A stretch of DNA of 64,000 nucleotides from Pilasporangium apinafurcum (taxonomy: Eukaryota; Oomycota; Peronosporomycetes; Pythiales; Pythiaceae): positions 26,357 through 90,356 of the forward strand of contig BCKE01000050.1 in the NCBI GenBank assembly GCA_001600495.1, read 5' to 3'. The translations under genes and the position numbers were made by a program. Position 1 is the stretch's first letter, and every line of letters starts with the position of its first letter. Shown here in pieces: positions 45,992 to 56,301 of the stretch. Below the pieces are notes generated by a model. The model made no database searches. It was not told where the DNA came from and saw nothing but the letters and a program-made list of their open reading frames with translations.

Positions 45992-46679
45992 TTAGGCACT
46001 AATTCACGTCTGCCTATGCTATATCGGTAGCGTTTGTCCTGGTCGTATGGGAAGCTACGAGTAACGATTTCCTGAGCCGCGTGTGCCTGCGTGTGATCTG
46101 TCGCGATAAAAACCATTAAGATTAGTGTCGATACAAAAACGAGTCTTAAATAGAGGTAAATGCTGAATTTATACGGTTTCTAATGACATAATGATTGTAA
46201 AATTAAAGGTGGAAACTTGGATATAAGAACGGTGTGACTGTACAGAGCTGATTTATAATGTGGTACAGTAATGGATGTCTAATTTTGTGAATGGGCGTTA
46301 TGTCACAGTTGCACCATATAAATTGTTTACTGGAGCAATTGAGTTCTTTGTTTTTGTAAAGATGGACGGACGGTAATCGTCTCTGCTTTTGGCTTCACAA
46401 ACTGATACACTAAAGGACGACGTCATTTCTTCCCTGAGTTGTGAGTCATAGCCATTGGCCATTTCTGGTTCTCTAGTCATTATTATAAATGCGTGGTAGA
46501 GATGATCCCAGATCTACTCTCTCTCCCACAATTTGTCTTGAGGATCTGGAATAACAATACGCTCTCTTTCTCGATCGAAAAACGCGACCTCGTGTCCTCT
46601 GTCGACGATCGAGAGATACATCGTCTCTATTGTGAGACTCTTCCAAGACAGGCTCTTGAAGGTCAAGCTGATACTGTGG
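45992..46679. other. Intergenic with an uncertain frame
   Basis: An ATG frame at 46502-46705 (MIPDLLSLPQFVLRIWNN) runs into the hairpin element, so any gene here has been interrupted. Otherwise no feature. Confidence 0.3.
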
Positions 46680-46860
46680 CGTTTCTCGGATCTAACAGAC
46701 GATAATTGGTTGAAATTATAATTAAGTGATTATTATTGGATGAAATAAGAGAAACTACTGCCTCTGCTCACCAACGTCCTTTGAGTTTCGCTTATTTCAT
46801 CCAATAATAATCATTTAATTATAATTTCAACCAATTATCGTCAATTAGATCCGAGAAACG
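46680..46860. mobile_element. Hairpin (foldback) MITE
   Basis: Two 77-bp arms, 46680-46756 and 46784-46860, are reverse complements with about five differences, separated by a 27-bp loop. The arms begin CGTTTCTCGGATCTAA. The element has no coding capacity. Such near-perfect hairpins are typical of non-autonomous DNA transposons (MITEs) moved by a transposase elsewhere. No clear target-site duplication is visible at the flanks. Confidence 0.75.
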
Positions 46861-47106
46861 TCGCATGCCTCGTGTACAAAAACGCTCATTAGTGGATCTA
46901 CTCTTTAGATTATCTTCTCACACCTCATTTAAATATACAGTAATTCCGTTTGAGCACTTAATCAAAACTAAAAGAATGCTGGTATTGATGATCCCGTTTA
47001 CAATCATTTTGGGCTGCGTTTCAATCGAAAAAAATGTCGTGAGGAAGGCATTTTGCTGTTTGACGCTGCAAGAAACAAACAACTGCCACATACACACAAG
47101 ATAGCA

Positions 47107-48399
47107 ATGCGCCACCTTCTCCACCTTTTCCGCTCACACTCCGTCCGTGCGGTGGCGACATCCATGGTGCTTGCCATCCACATTGCTGGCAAAGAAGCAT
47201 ATTGTCACGCGAGCAGTAGCAGTGATGCGTCTGTAGAGCAAGAATCAGAAGATCGCGTGGCGAAGCACTGGCTGCTTGACGATGAATATTCGCGTCGTCT
47301 CAATCGCATCAAGATCTCTACACCAGGGCTCACATACATCAGTGTTAGCGAGCGAGCGGATGAAGTTGATAAGGGTGATGATCGTCTCGGTATTGTTCGT
47401 ATGACTGCGGATAACGTTGACTTGCTTGATTGTCTAGAAGTAGTACCCATGCCACCAAACGGCGTGGAAATCCGATTCAAAAAAGGAATTTCCCCTCCAT
47501 CCTCGCCTATAAGTGGTCACTTGCTGACAGAACTGTTCCTCGATAAAGCAGCAACGATGAATAACCTGTCTGTGAGTGGAGGCGGTGTCGTGGTCGTCGA
47601 AGACCAAGTACTAGTGAGTGCAGCCGAATATGCGCAAGTAAAGCTGAATCTCAATGGCAGTGGACGGCTGTATGCGATTTCTGAATCCGATATCAATATC
47701 AACAAGCTATCACTTTCTGTAGCTGGAAGTGGGAGAATGCAGTTTGTTGCGCCGAAATGTACAGCGACCGAAGAAATTCGTCTGCAAGTTGCTGGTTCTG
47801 GCAATCTTCGTGTTGTTACGGACAGAATCCAATCGTCGACGATCAAATCGTCTGTCGCCGGTTCGGGCTATGTCACTTCTGTGTCATCCAATCTAGCAGC
47901 TCACAAGCTGAAGAGCTCAATTGCTGGCTATGGAGACATCAAATACATTGGCAACGGCTCAGCATCGATCCAGCGAGTCGCGATTGCTGGATCCGGCCAA
48001 GTCGAGTCAAGGGAGATTATCAGCGAAAATGCAACAGTGAAAGTCGTTGGATCCGGAGAAGCCACACTTGCAGTCGAGAACTCGCTGGAAGGAACCTGTG
48101 CTGGTTCGGGACTGGTAAAATATGTCGACACTCTCCCAAAGAGGATGAAGGCAACGTCGCTATCTTTTGAACGAGCCGAGCAGATTGATCGCCAGGAACG
48201 CTTGGATCCATGGCCAGTTCCATCGAAAGAAGCCGCTTTTAAGGAAATTGAGGCGGCCTACGATCCCGAAGCTACACGTTACCATATTAACGGGGATTTC
48301 GATCTTTTTGGTGCCTTCTCCAAGTTTAAGCGTGCGTTTGGTAGTTCATACAACAGTAAGAAGCAAGAAAAAGAGGCGAAAGAAAACAAAGAGCGGTAA
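47107..48399 (+). CDS. GIN-domain (DUF2807-like) beta-helix protein, copy 1
   Basis: 430 residues, single exon. The N-terminus carries a hydrophobic segment with small residues (AVATSMVLAIHIAGKEAYCHA) fitting a signal peptide. From about residue 140 the chain repeats a motif near SVAGSG/QVAGSG/AIAGSGQ at intervals of roughly 20-25 residues: LNGSGRLYA, VAGSGRMQF, VAGSGNLRV, VAGSGYVTS, IAGYGDIKY, IAGSGQVES, VVGSGEATL, CAGSGLVKY. This is the pattern of the head GIN domain (DUF2807), a right-handed beta-helix best known in bacterial surface proteins. The tail is basic. A tandem paralog follows 361 bp downstream on the same strand. Surface or secreted location is inferred; function unknown. Confidence 0.8.
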   Translation: MRHLLHLFRSHSVRAVATSMVLAIHIAGKEAYCHASSSSDASVEQESEDRVAKHWLLDDEYSRRLNRIKISTPGLTYISVSERADEVDKGDDRLGIVRMTADNVDLLDCLEVVPMPPNGVEIRFKKGISPPSSPISGHLLTELFLDKAATMNNLSVSGGGVVVVEDQVLVSAAEYAQVKLNLNGSGRLYAISESDININKLSLSVAGSGRMQFVAPKCTATEEIRLQVAGSGNLRVVTDRIQSSTIKSSVAGSGYVTSVSSNLAAHKLKSSIAGYGDIKYIGNGSASIQRVAIAGSGQVESREIISENATVKVVGSGEATLAVENSLEGTCAGSGLVKYVDTLPKRMKATSLSFERAEQIDRQERLDPWPVPSKEAAFKEIEAAYDPEATRYHINGDFDLFGAFSKFKRAFGSSYNSKKQEKEAKENKER

Positions 48400-48760
48400 A
48401 GTAAACATGAGACGTAGCGATGCAACATCATCAATACAATAAGCATCTGCCTGGTTTCAACCAAACAACATGGAAAGAACATAACCATTTGAAATGATTA
48501 CTTTGGATTGTGGTCAAAAAATTGTTTAGTATTGCATTCAACAATACAGCCGCAATTGATTGGCTGGAGAAGGGAGCTTTTAGGTTCAGACGGGCCGAGA
48601 ATGTTTGCACTGCATTGGAATGCTTGTCATTGAAGCTTGGAAGATTTGAAACACCAACATTCCAATTGTGACCATATCCTTGTGCTTCATCAATACTTCA
48701 CTCATTTCTAAATTCTTCATCAAGCCTCCAAAGCAGCCACATAACAACCAGTTATCAACG
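48400..48760. other. Spacer between tandem paralogs
   Basis: 361 bp, presumably terminator of copy 1 and promoter of copy 2. The frame of copy 2 extends upstream to 48668 and could add 31 residues with a hydrophobic start. Confidence 0.4.
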
Positions 48761-50116
48761 ATGTCAAGCCATTTCCGCCGAAGCAGTCGCCAGATTTTCA
48801 GGCACCAAATGGATTATTATGGCAGACAATCTCGTTTCCACCGCCGCCGCGAATGCGCTCGGTCGCCACTGTTTAACGTTCGTGAGTCGCCGATTCAGAG
48901 CACATTGGATCCCATTGGATCTCGGCAAGTGGTTGAAAAGATGTGGTCCATCACCGGTGATCAACCATTGGAGAAGCTCAGACTCTCGCTTCCAGGTCTT
49001 ACCTATATTAGTGTAGATCCTACAGCAGTTGCCGCCTTCGCGACTCAGAATAAGCAGACTTCCAAAGAAGATAGCTCTGCAGCTAAAACCAATGATAACG
49101 CTACCATGGCAGTCATTCGAGTCTCCAGCGACGCAGAGGATCTGTTGGAAAGTGTGCTTGTGCAGACCAGATTTCCAGATCGCACATTGTTAGACTTTGA
49201 TGACTCAGGCTTCGCTCACATTGTGAAAGGAAATTTGTTGACTGAAATTTTCCTGCCGCATGCGTTCCACATCCGAAATTTGGGCGCGATGGGAAGAGGC
49301 GATGTTGTCGTGGAAGACCAAGTACTGGTGAATGGCGACAGAAACAATATCATCAAATTAGCAGCTTGTCGTGACCACAGCCGGGTGTTTGTCAATACGC
49401 CAGCAGAAACAACCATTGGTGCGGTCAAAATCGCTGCTGCCAGAGGCGGAGAAGTGTACTTTACCAATCCAGAGAAGCTATGCGTTGCGAATGGAGTAGA
49501 TGTGGCCATCGCTAACGGAGGCAAAGTACAGATTCAAACGAAGAACTTTGAAGCAAACGAGTTGAAGGTGGCAATTTTTGGCAGTGGAGACGTTCGCACG
49601 ACTGCTTCAGGAGAATTAACGGCTAGGAATGTCAAAATCGCAGTAGCTGGCGGAGGAAATGTGTTCCTTGGCGCTGCTAGTAGCAAAGAAAGCGATACAG
49701 ACGATAATGGTGAGTATATATGCGAGAACCAGTACATCTCGATCGCTGGCCAAGGCAAGGTGGATTCAGCAGACGTGATAGCTAAATTCACGCGCGTCAG
49801 TACCTTTGGTCGAGCAAAAGTGGCGGTTCAAACCACAGACGTTTTGTCGGTAGCCACGGCTGGTGCAGCACAGGTGGATTATCTGGACCCATCACCGTCA
49901 AAGATTGAATCATTGGGAATAGGTAATGATATTGCAAGAGTGACAAAAGATGCTGCAGCGCGTAGAAAAAGCAAACTCCAACGCCAAGAAGAACATGTGA
50001 AGCAAGAAGCGATTGTACCGACCAAGGAATCGGCATTTGACCCCTCAAATGTGTTGCATGTGCGTCGATTTGGACTCTTTCGCCGCATCCGAAACGCAAT
50101 CTTTGACGACTATTAA
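48761..50116 (+). CDS. GIN-domain (DUF2807-like) beta-helix protein, copy 2
   Basis: 451 residues, single exon, starting MSSHFRRSSRQIF. It shares architecture and fixed phrases with copy 1 (PGLTYISV, HLLTE/NLLTEIFL, GDVVVEDQVLV versus GGVVVVEDQVLV, PTKESAF versus PSKEAAF), so they are diverged tandem duplicates. The repeat motif is eroded: AAARGGEVYF, AIANGGKVQI, AIFGSGDVRT, AVAGGGNVFL, SIAGQGKVDS, TFGRAKVAV. The N-terminus is Arg-rich with no signal peptide from this ATG; an upstream in-frame ATG at 48668 gives MTISLCFINTSLISKFF, more hydrophobic, and might be the real start if the protein is secreted. No domain beyond the GIN-like helix. Confidence 0.78.
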   Translation: MSSHFRRSSRQIFRHQMDYYGRQSRFHRRRECARSPLFNVRESPIQSTLDPIGSRQVVEKMWSITGDQPLEKLRLSLPGLTYISVDPTAVAAFATQNKQTSKEDSSAAKTNDNATMAVIRVSSDAEDLLESVLVQTRFPDRTLLDFDDSGFAHIVKGNLLTEIFLPHAFHIRNLGAMGRGDVVVEDQVLVNGDRNNIIKLAACRDHSRVFVNTPAETTIGAVKIAAARGGEVYFTNPEKLCVANGVDVAIANGGKVQIQTKNFEANELKVAIFGSGDVRTTASGELTARNVKIAVAGGGNVFLGAASSKESDTDDNGEYICENQYISIAGQGKVDSADVIAKFTRVSTFGRAKVAVQTTDVLSVATAGAAQVDYLDPSPSKIESLGIGNDIARVTKDAAARRKSKLQRQEEHVKQEAIVPTKESAFDPSNVLHVRRFGLFRRIRNAIFDDY

Positions 50117-50417
50117 GTGAGCGTAGCATTGACTTGCATGAAGTTGCATTGAATACGCATTCGTTTTAGTTGATTGACGCAGGTAAGATCAAGACAGCAT
50201 GGTCATCACCAGGCAATAAGATCTTTCCATTGTGTCCATGTTGAATTGAAGCGGTATTGTATGGATGTCAAGTGGCAACAAGATGTTTTATGAAACGAAT
50301 TTGTAAAGAAGAACATGAACAGTATTCATGATAAATGATGAAACAAAGAGAGAGATGGACATTTGTCTTGATGCAATGTGCAATACCCATGATGAAAAAG
50401 AGTGTAAGCACAGCCAC
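50117..50417. other. Intergenic
   Basis: 3' region of the GIN-domain copy 2 and of the broken minus-strand gene. No feature seen. Confidence 0.35.
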
Positions 50418-52180
50418 CTAGACAACACATACGACCTGTCTCATCCAGGAACATGCAGATTGTGTGCAGCTGTTGACGCAAGCATCACGATCTAGTAGTG
50501 TTTGTAAAGCTAAAACGGGGTCATAGTAGAGCGTGCTGTCGATTTGCGGGAACATCATGATAATGACAATTCTTTTGTATGGAGGGACAATTGAAGTGAT
50601 AGAAAGATCGGCCATGGTGCTGTTCACAACTGCCGGTAGTGGTAGACCCATAATGCAATCATCACCAAACCACAAGCAATCAAGTGCTCCGTTTAGTTGC
50701 CCATTGGAAGCAGTGGTGCGCATGCCGAACGCACCTGATGGAACACCAACCTTGTGAACGTCGATCAAGTTCCTGAGTATGAGGTTATTAAGGGTTGCAG
50801 CGAGAATGTCATCTTTTTTATCCATAAAAATATATAACCATGAAATCAATTGTCGAACGACAAATTTGTTTTCGTCTTCGGACCCAAGGATCCACTCTCA
50901 ACAAGATAGCTGAAATTCTCGATATATGCACACGAACCGTTCAATATTGGCTCAGTGGTGCCGAGTTTGTAGTACGACCTCTCAATCGATCTCATCTGCG
51001 AAAATTGAATGACAACCAGCCTAGCCAACTCGTCAATTTTTTTCTCAATCGTAATACAAGCACACTTGCTGACGAAGTTGTTTTCGTGAAAAATACATAT
51101 GACATTGATGTCTCTCTACGAACAGTCCAGCGCATCTTGCTAGAACATAAAATCACGTACAAAAAGNCTTCCATTGCTTATCAAGAAGCCTGTAGCACAC
51201 ANCAACNNCATTTTTTGTCATCATTGTCCAAACATACAGGGNAAAAGTGGATAGCGTTGGATGAAGCAGCNTTCTTTCTCAATCACAGTCGAAAGTATGC
51301 ATGGAGCATGAAAGGNCAGAGAACTATTGTGAGAAAACCAGGAAGACGAGGAAATTTANATTCGTTGATCTTAGCAGCATCACCNNATGGCGTTNATTGG
51401 TGCTTGTTTTCAGGAAGTATAAACTCGGTAAGCAAGAAGCTGCTACCCGTACAGACNTGACCACAGAAGAAAANCCAGACAATGCTGCTGNTAGTAATTA
51501 TGATCCAACTGCAATCTCTAGCGCAAGTTGATTAGCTTGCAGAACGTAGAAAGAATAACAAGTGTCTACGAGTGCCCACAGGGAGGCTCGTCGCTCTTTT
51601 AGGATAGCCATACGCTATGGCATTAGAACAAAGCCCGAAAGCAAATGTGAGGGAACATCTTAGGAATTTTTTGGATTTTAGGGTGACATTTTCGGTGCCT
51701 TTGGTAATAAGCACTAACATGCCAGTAAACGATGCAAATTTCTAGTTGGGAATGCTGATGAAGAACTTGTAATCACATCTCGAAACCATCACCACCTGAT
51801 CTCCGTTGAAGCCACTGCCAGGCATAAAATATTGGTCAAGGCCCAACGTGATTGTCATCCATGTAATCATAAATGAGGAAGCCAAGATATATGTTGCCGT
51901 CAGTGAGAAGAACGCGCGCACTATTCAAAGTATTGTCAAGCGTGGTGACATTTGTGAGATTTTTTCCACGTTCAATCGCTGCGATAAAATATGAGTATAC
52001 TCCACCTGAGACAACGGTTATGTTTGCATTCGTGAATCCGATCGATAGAGCTTGATTTCTTCTTTTGGGACTGAAATTTTGTTGGTTGCTGTTGTTGCGT
52101 CGTAGATGTGTATTGGTTCGAGCTAGATCCAAAGCCCATCATCGGTATTAATGCAATTGTCATAGTAGAAATTGTGTCCA
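50418..52180 (-). pseudogene. Unrecognised gene remnant, interrupted by a transposon
   Basis: Protein-like minus-strand blocks flank the Tc1-like insertion: 51972-52180 and 51836-52050 (GFTNANITVVSGGVYSYFIA, then TLDNTLNSARVLL), about 51740-51830 in a shifted frame (YFMPGSGFNGDQVVMVS), 51532-51720 (FAFGLCSNAIAYGYPKRA), and 50418 to about 50820 (VGVPSGAFGMRTTASNGQ, then LDCLWFGDDCIMGLPLP). They look like parts of one beta-rich, possibly secreted protein with several frame breaks. The family is not recognised. Insertion of the transposon would have inactivated it if it was still whole at the time. Confidence 0.4.
50840..51531 (+). mobile_element. Tc1/mariner-like transposase fragment
   Basis: A frame from ATG 50840 carries an N-terminal helix-turn-helix (NKIAEILDICTRTVQYWL), a second HTH-like segment (SLRTVQRILLEHKITYKK) and the start of a DDE domain (KWIALDEA, then FFLNHSRKYAWSMK). 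This fits the Tc1/mariner (IS630) superfamily. The end of the DDE domain is missing or out of frame after about 51430, so it is not complete. Fourteen unresolved bases (n) fall between 51167 and 51491 and nowhere else in the window, which fits reads from several diverged copies collapsed into one. Terminal repeats were not found; it lies inside a minus-strand gene remnant. Confidence 0.7.
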
Positions 52181-52181
52181 A

Positions 52182-52591
52182 CAGCTCCCACCTCTAGTAT
52201 ATATTCAACCAGCCTGCTGGACGTATAAACGGTGGAATTTACACAGGCGGCAAGTATTGGCAAGCGATGAATTATTAGTAACGTTTATTTGGTCACTGTG
52301 TGAATATTTCTGCTTTGATTGGGATAGAAATGGATCCCAAACAGCCACACTTTTGGGATGGTCAGAAAGAACTTGACGCTGCTACGAGAAGTGAAGTTTG
52401 AGCAATTTCAAGTCATAATGCATGTGTGATCATTGCTGTATCCACTGAAGATAATGGGCAAGAAACCAGTCAAATGAATACAGCACACGATACGTCAGTG
52501 AAGGCAAAAATTTACTCTTTCTTTTCCTATGGGCAAACTCCATTTCCCTGCTCTGTACAAACCTATCGTCTCCGTTCAAGTCACCAATCAA
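52182..52591. other. Intergenic
   Basis: About 400 bp between the broken gene and the zinc transporter. Only short chance frames. Confidence 0.35.
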
Positions 52592-54412
52592 TTAATGGTG
52601 ATGATGGCTGCCTCCATGACTATGGCTATGATTATGGCTACCATAGCTGCGCACATTTGTTTCTTTATCTTCTATGTATTCATTCTCCATCATGATCGAG
52701 GGAGATTGCTGAGGAGTCGAAAGCTCCACAATGATGTCCTTCACACGCGGCAGATCTTTTTGAATTGACTCTTTCACGCGTTGCTTCCATTCACACGCTT
52801 GCTGAAAACTCACAGATTCATCACCACCATTGTCTCCTCGTATCACAAGCGTCAGATCTACGTGGATATTTCGTCCAATTCTGCGACTACGCAGTCGTTT
52901 GACTGACACAATCTCGCCGTTGCTTTCCTGGACAACCGAATCGACAGCTTTCTCCAGCTTCTGAACGAATTTAGTCGGTAATTGTGCATCACAGAGCTCT
53001 TTCACAGCATCCCAACCAATCTCCCCACCCATTTTCAGGATGATCCCACCGACGAGGATGCCAGCGATGGGGTCAAACATCGGTAACCCAGCGATACTGA
53101 GGCCAATACCCGCCATAGCGACGACGCTGGTGACGGCATCGCTACGGTGATGCCATGCATTAGCAATCAAGACGCTCGAGTTAATGCGCTTTCCCACAGA
53201 TATAGTAGCTCGATACAATGCCTCTTTCGCTATCACTGACGCGGAAGCGATAACAAATGCGGCTGGATGGATTGTGAACTCTTCTGCGGAGTGATGATGA
53301 TAATCAGCGCTATATGGAACCATCGCCTGCACAGCTTCACCCATGCGATTGGAGTCCAGAGCTAATGATGCCATAGCTTCTGGAGATGACGAAGGACCAG
53401 AAGAGAGAGCGGTTGCTGTGGATGACTGTAGCAACACCATCAATGTGTCGAACGAATGCATCATGATACCCAGAGATCCACTGACGAGCAGCATCGCCAC
53501 AGACAGTGCACCGATAGTCTCGTACTTGCCATAGCCATAAGGTTGGAACTGATCTGGAGGTTTCATGCAATATTTGAGTGTTAATAAAGTGATACCATCA
53601 CTGACCAAGTCGCTGGCAGAGTGCACTGCGTCTGCTAACAGTCCGGACGAGTGGAACGTTACGCCAGCAACACCTTTCAACCCACTAAGCACAATGTTGA
53701 CATAAATACCGATCCACGTGATCCGATCACTGGCTTTCGCGTCTTCACTTGAAATTTTCTGTTGAAATGCGCTGTGTTCACCGTCGAGTCCTATGACACC
53801 ATGACTATGGCTATGCCCATGACTATCACCGAATGGATCATCTTTATCGTGGCTATGTGAATGTCCAAAGTGGAATCGTTTCTCGGTCACATTCCATAAA
53901 GCTGCTCGATATTGCACATGTCTAGTAGTAGATGATGCTGCTCGTCGATGTGATGATTGTGATGATTGGAAAGCCGATAGACGTTGTGTGTGGAACGACA
54001 ATTGCTGGAAATCCGACACACCAAAGATCTGATAGCCTTTACCAGTATGGGTGCTGGTTAGAGTTACATTGAATAGCGGAGCTCGTTGACGGGAAGAAGG
54101 TAAGCTGAAAAGGGATAAATAGCACCAGCAGAAAACGTGATGATTAGCTATCACATCAATATACTGATCAGATAAACCACAGTAGGCAAGCATTACCGCA
54201 TGTTGTAGTTTATACTTTTCTGTGTCTCTATGTGCGTTCTCCTTTAGCGTCCGTTTCCGTTCTGTAGACTGTTCCGGCGTCCAGCAAGGTGCAATACGAT
54301 CCGATGACGTTCTCCTTCTTCTTCCTCTTCCGAAGGCACGCGCCTTCGTGCCAATTGGGGTGCGATCAGTTAAGATAAAATCAGTTAGGTTACTATGAGA
54401 ATACACAACCAT
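52592..54412 (-). CDS. Cation diffusion facilitator, zinc-type, His-rich
   Basis: Open for 606 residues. The CDF core starts near residue 225 (ITWIGIYVNIVLSGLKGVAG) with six membrane helices. The metal site pairs are HSASD in TM2 (LLADAVHSASDLVSDG) and HHRSD in TM5 (NAWHHRSDAVTSV), the H-D type typical of zinc exporters. The C-terminal ferredoxin-like domain follows (VKRLRSRRIGRNIHVDLTLV). Two histidine-rich stretches are unusual: GHSHSHDKDD with GDSHGHSHSHG before TM1, and SHNHSHSHGGSHHHH at the very end. It exports Zn2+ from the cytosol into an organelle or outside. A long loop (about 330-390) separates TM3 and TM4. The first 180 residues are not conserved by eye, could contain an intron (a CAG acceptor lies near 54107) and may include a mitochondrial presequence. 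Confidence 0.88.
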   Translation of the reverse strand: MVVYSHSNLTDFILTDRTPIGTKARAFGRGRRRRTSSDRIAPCWTPEQSTERKRTLKENAHRDTEKYKLQHAVMLAYCGLSDQYIDVIANHHVFCWCYLSLFSLPSSRQRAPLFNVTLTSTHTGKGYQIFGVSDFQQLSFHTQRLSAFQSSQSSHRRAASSTTRHVQYRAALWNVTEKRFHFGHSHSHDKDDPFGDSHGHSHSHGVIGLDGEHSAFQQKISSEDAKASDRITWIGIYVNIVLSGLKGVAGVTFHSSGLLADAVHSASDLVSDGITLLTLKYCMKPPDQFQPYGYGKYETIGALSVAMLLVSGSLGIMMHSFDTLMVLLQSSTATALSSGPSSSPEAMASLALDSNRMGEAVQAMVPYSADYHHHSAEEFTIHPAAFVIASASVIAKEALYRATISVGKRINSSVLIANAWHHRSDAVTSVVAMAGIGLSIAGLPMFDPIAGILVGGIILKMGGEIGWDAVKELCDAQLPTKFVQKLEKAVDSVVQESNGEIVSVKRLRSRRIGRNIHVDLTLVIRGDNGGDESVSFQQACEWKQRVKESIQKDLPRVKDIIVELSTPQQSPSIMMENEYIEDKETNVRSYGSHNHSHSHGGSHHHH

Positions 54413-54834
54413 TCTGGCAAGTTCGCGCCCATTTTATGAGTAAAACCCGCATTTATATTACATACCATATGTAATTATATCGAATTAAGTGTTCAGAAAT
54501 TTCGAATAAAGCCGCATTTGGTAACTGTATGAACTTGTTTGCGTATTGATAACCATCAGGTATACATTCTTCGTATCCGAAACTATACACCATTCAAAAT
54601 GGGCCGGATGGGTTCGAATGCTTTGACGGGTCAAGCTCCGTATTGCACTCATGAAACCCGCAGGGAGGAACTTGTTTGCGGAAAAGAGCCACGTAAGAAA
54701 GAAGGAACAGCTGCGTGGAAATCGATCGATTGCTTCATTCAACGCGCTTCCTCTCCGCCTTCTCTGTATATATACTACCGTCTGTACGACTCTTCGCCTG
54801 TCTTTCTATTTGTCTAGAAACATTAGCAAAAAAA
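54413..54834. other. Divergent promoter region
   Basis: Region between the zinc transporter and AP-1 mu. Overlapping short frames on the + strand at 54539-54830 are chance or 5' untranslated. Confidence 0.4.
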
Positions 54835-56301
54835 ATGGTGCTGTCGGCGGTGTTTATCACGGACTTGAAGGGCAAGATCATCATCTCGCGCAACTACCGC
54901 GGGGACATCCCAATGAACGCGGCCGCGAAATTCACGCAATACGTCCAGGAGAAAGACGATTCCGAACAGCGACCAGTGTTCACCGAAGACGGCTACACGT
55001 TCGTCTATCTCAAGGTTGGATAAAATTGTGCTTACCCATGTTACACTCAATCGTTACATGACCTTTATTCTCCATATGTGTATATGTATGATGGCAGCAT
55101 AATAATTTGTACTTGATGACGGTCACAAAAGTCAACTCGAATGTGGCACTGATGCTCATGTATCTCACCCGCATGTGTCAGGTATAGTAGGAGCTATTCT
55201 ACATATGTAGCACTCCTCTGTTCAATTCTCATCATTGATAAAATGCTTTGGTTCATCTGTCGTTCATTTGTTTATCTACCATGTTTATAGGTATTCCAGG
55301 ACTACTTTGGTGAATTAGAGGAAGAAAGCATTCGTGACAATTTCGTTATCATCTTTGAATTGCTGGACGAAACTATCGACCACGGGTACCCACAGACAAC
55401 CGAAGCAAGAATTTTACGGGAGTACATCACCCAAGAGGGGCATCGTATGGAAGCCGCACCTCGACCACCCACAGCATTAACAAACGCGGTTTCCTGGCGC
55501 AGTGAGGGTATCAAACACCGCAAGAACGAGATTTTCCTGGATGTTGTTGAGAAGTTAAACTTATTGGTGTCCAGTAACGGCACGGTATTGCACTCGGAGA
55601 TCATTGGTGCGGTGAAAATGAAGTCTTTTTTGTCGGGGATGCCTGAGCTAAAGTTAGGGTTGAACGACAAGGCACTCTTTGAAGCCACGGGTCGAGCGTC
55701 ATCGAAGGGCAAAGCGGTGGAGATGGAGGACATCAAGTTCCACCAGTGTGTGCGATTGGCGCGGTTTGAAACGGATCGCACGATCTCTTTCATTCCTCCG
55801 GATGGCGAGTTTGATTTGATGACCTACCGCCTGGCGACGCACGTAAAGCCACTCATTTGGGTTGAAGCGGTTGTGGAACCGCATTCGCGATCGCGCATTG
55901 AGTACATGGTCAAGGCCAAGAGCCAATTCAAGAGTCGGTCGATCGCCAACAACGTCGAGATTGTGATTCCGGTGCCTCCAGATGTGGATTCACCGAGTTT
56001 TAAGTCCAGTATCGGCACGGTAACGTATGTACCTGATCGTGATGCGATCGTCTGGACCATTAAGCAGTTTAACGGCTCGCGTGAGTACCTCATGCGCGCT
56101 CATTTCGGGCTACCGTCGGTGAACAACGAAGAAACCGAAGACTGGAAGGCGCCTATTCAGGTCAAATTTGAAATCCCATACTTTACAGTCTCGGGCATCC
56201 AAGTGCGGTATCTCAAGATTATTGAGAAGAGCGGCTACCAAGCGCTACCGTGGGTGCGTTACATCACACAGAATGGCGATTACCAGTTGCGCATGTCGTA
56301 G
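54835..56301 (+). CDS. AP1M1: Clathrin adaptor AP-1 mu subunit
   Basis: Three exons: 54835-55014, 55098-55181, 55291-56301; both introns phase 0; 424 residues, the usual length. The N-terminal longin-like part (FITDLKGKIIISRNYRGDIP) continues through the small second exon, which starts HNNLYLM exactly as in the family, into VFQDYFGELEEESIRDNFVI. The C-terminal mu-homology domain has NAVSWRSEGIKHRKNEIFLD, SGMPELKLGLNDKALFE, KFHQCVRLARFE and the ending KIIEKSGYQALPWVRYITQN. It is nearly identical to animal and plant mu1 at these places. In AP-1 it binds Yxx-phi sorting signals at the trans-Golgi and endosomes. The end of exon 1 lacks the longer loop seen in animals. Confidence 0.97.

Noticed and set aside
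54107-54240. Intron in the 5' part of the zinc transporter frame
   Set aside because: A GTAATG donor and TTTTCAG acceptor exist, but removing the segment shifts the frame to early stops, so the open frame was kept.
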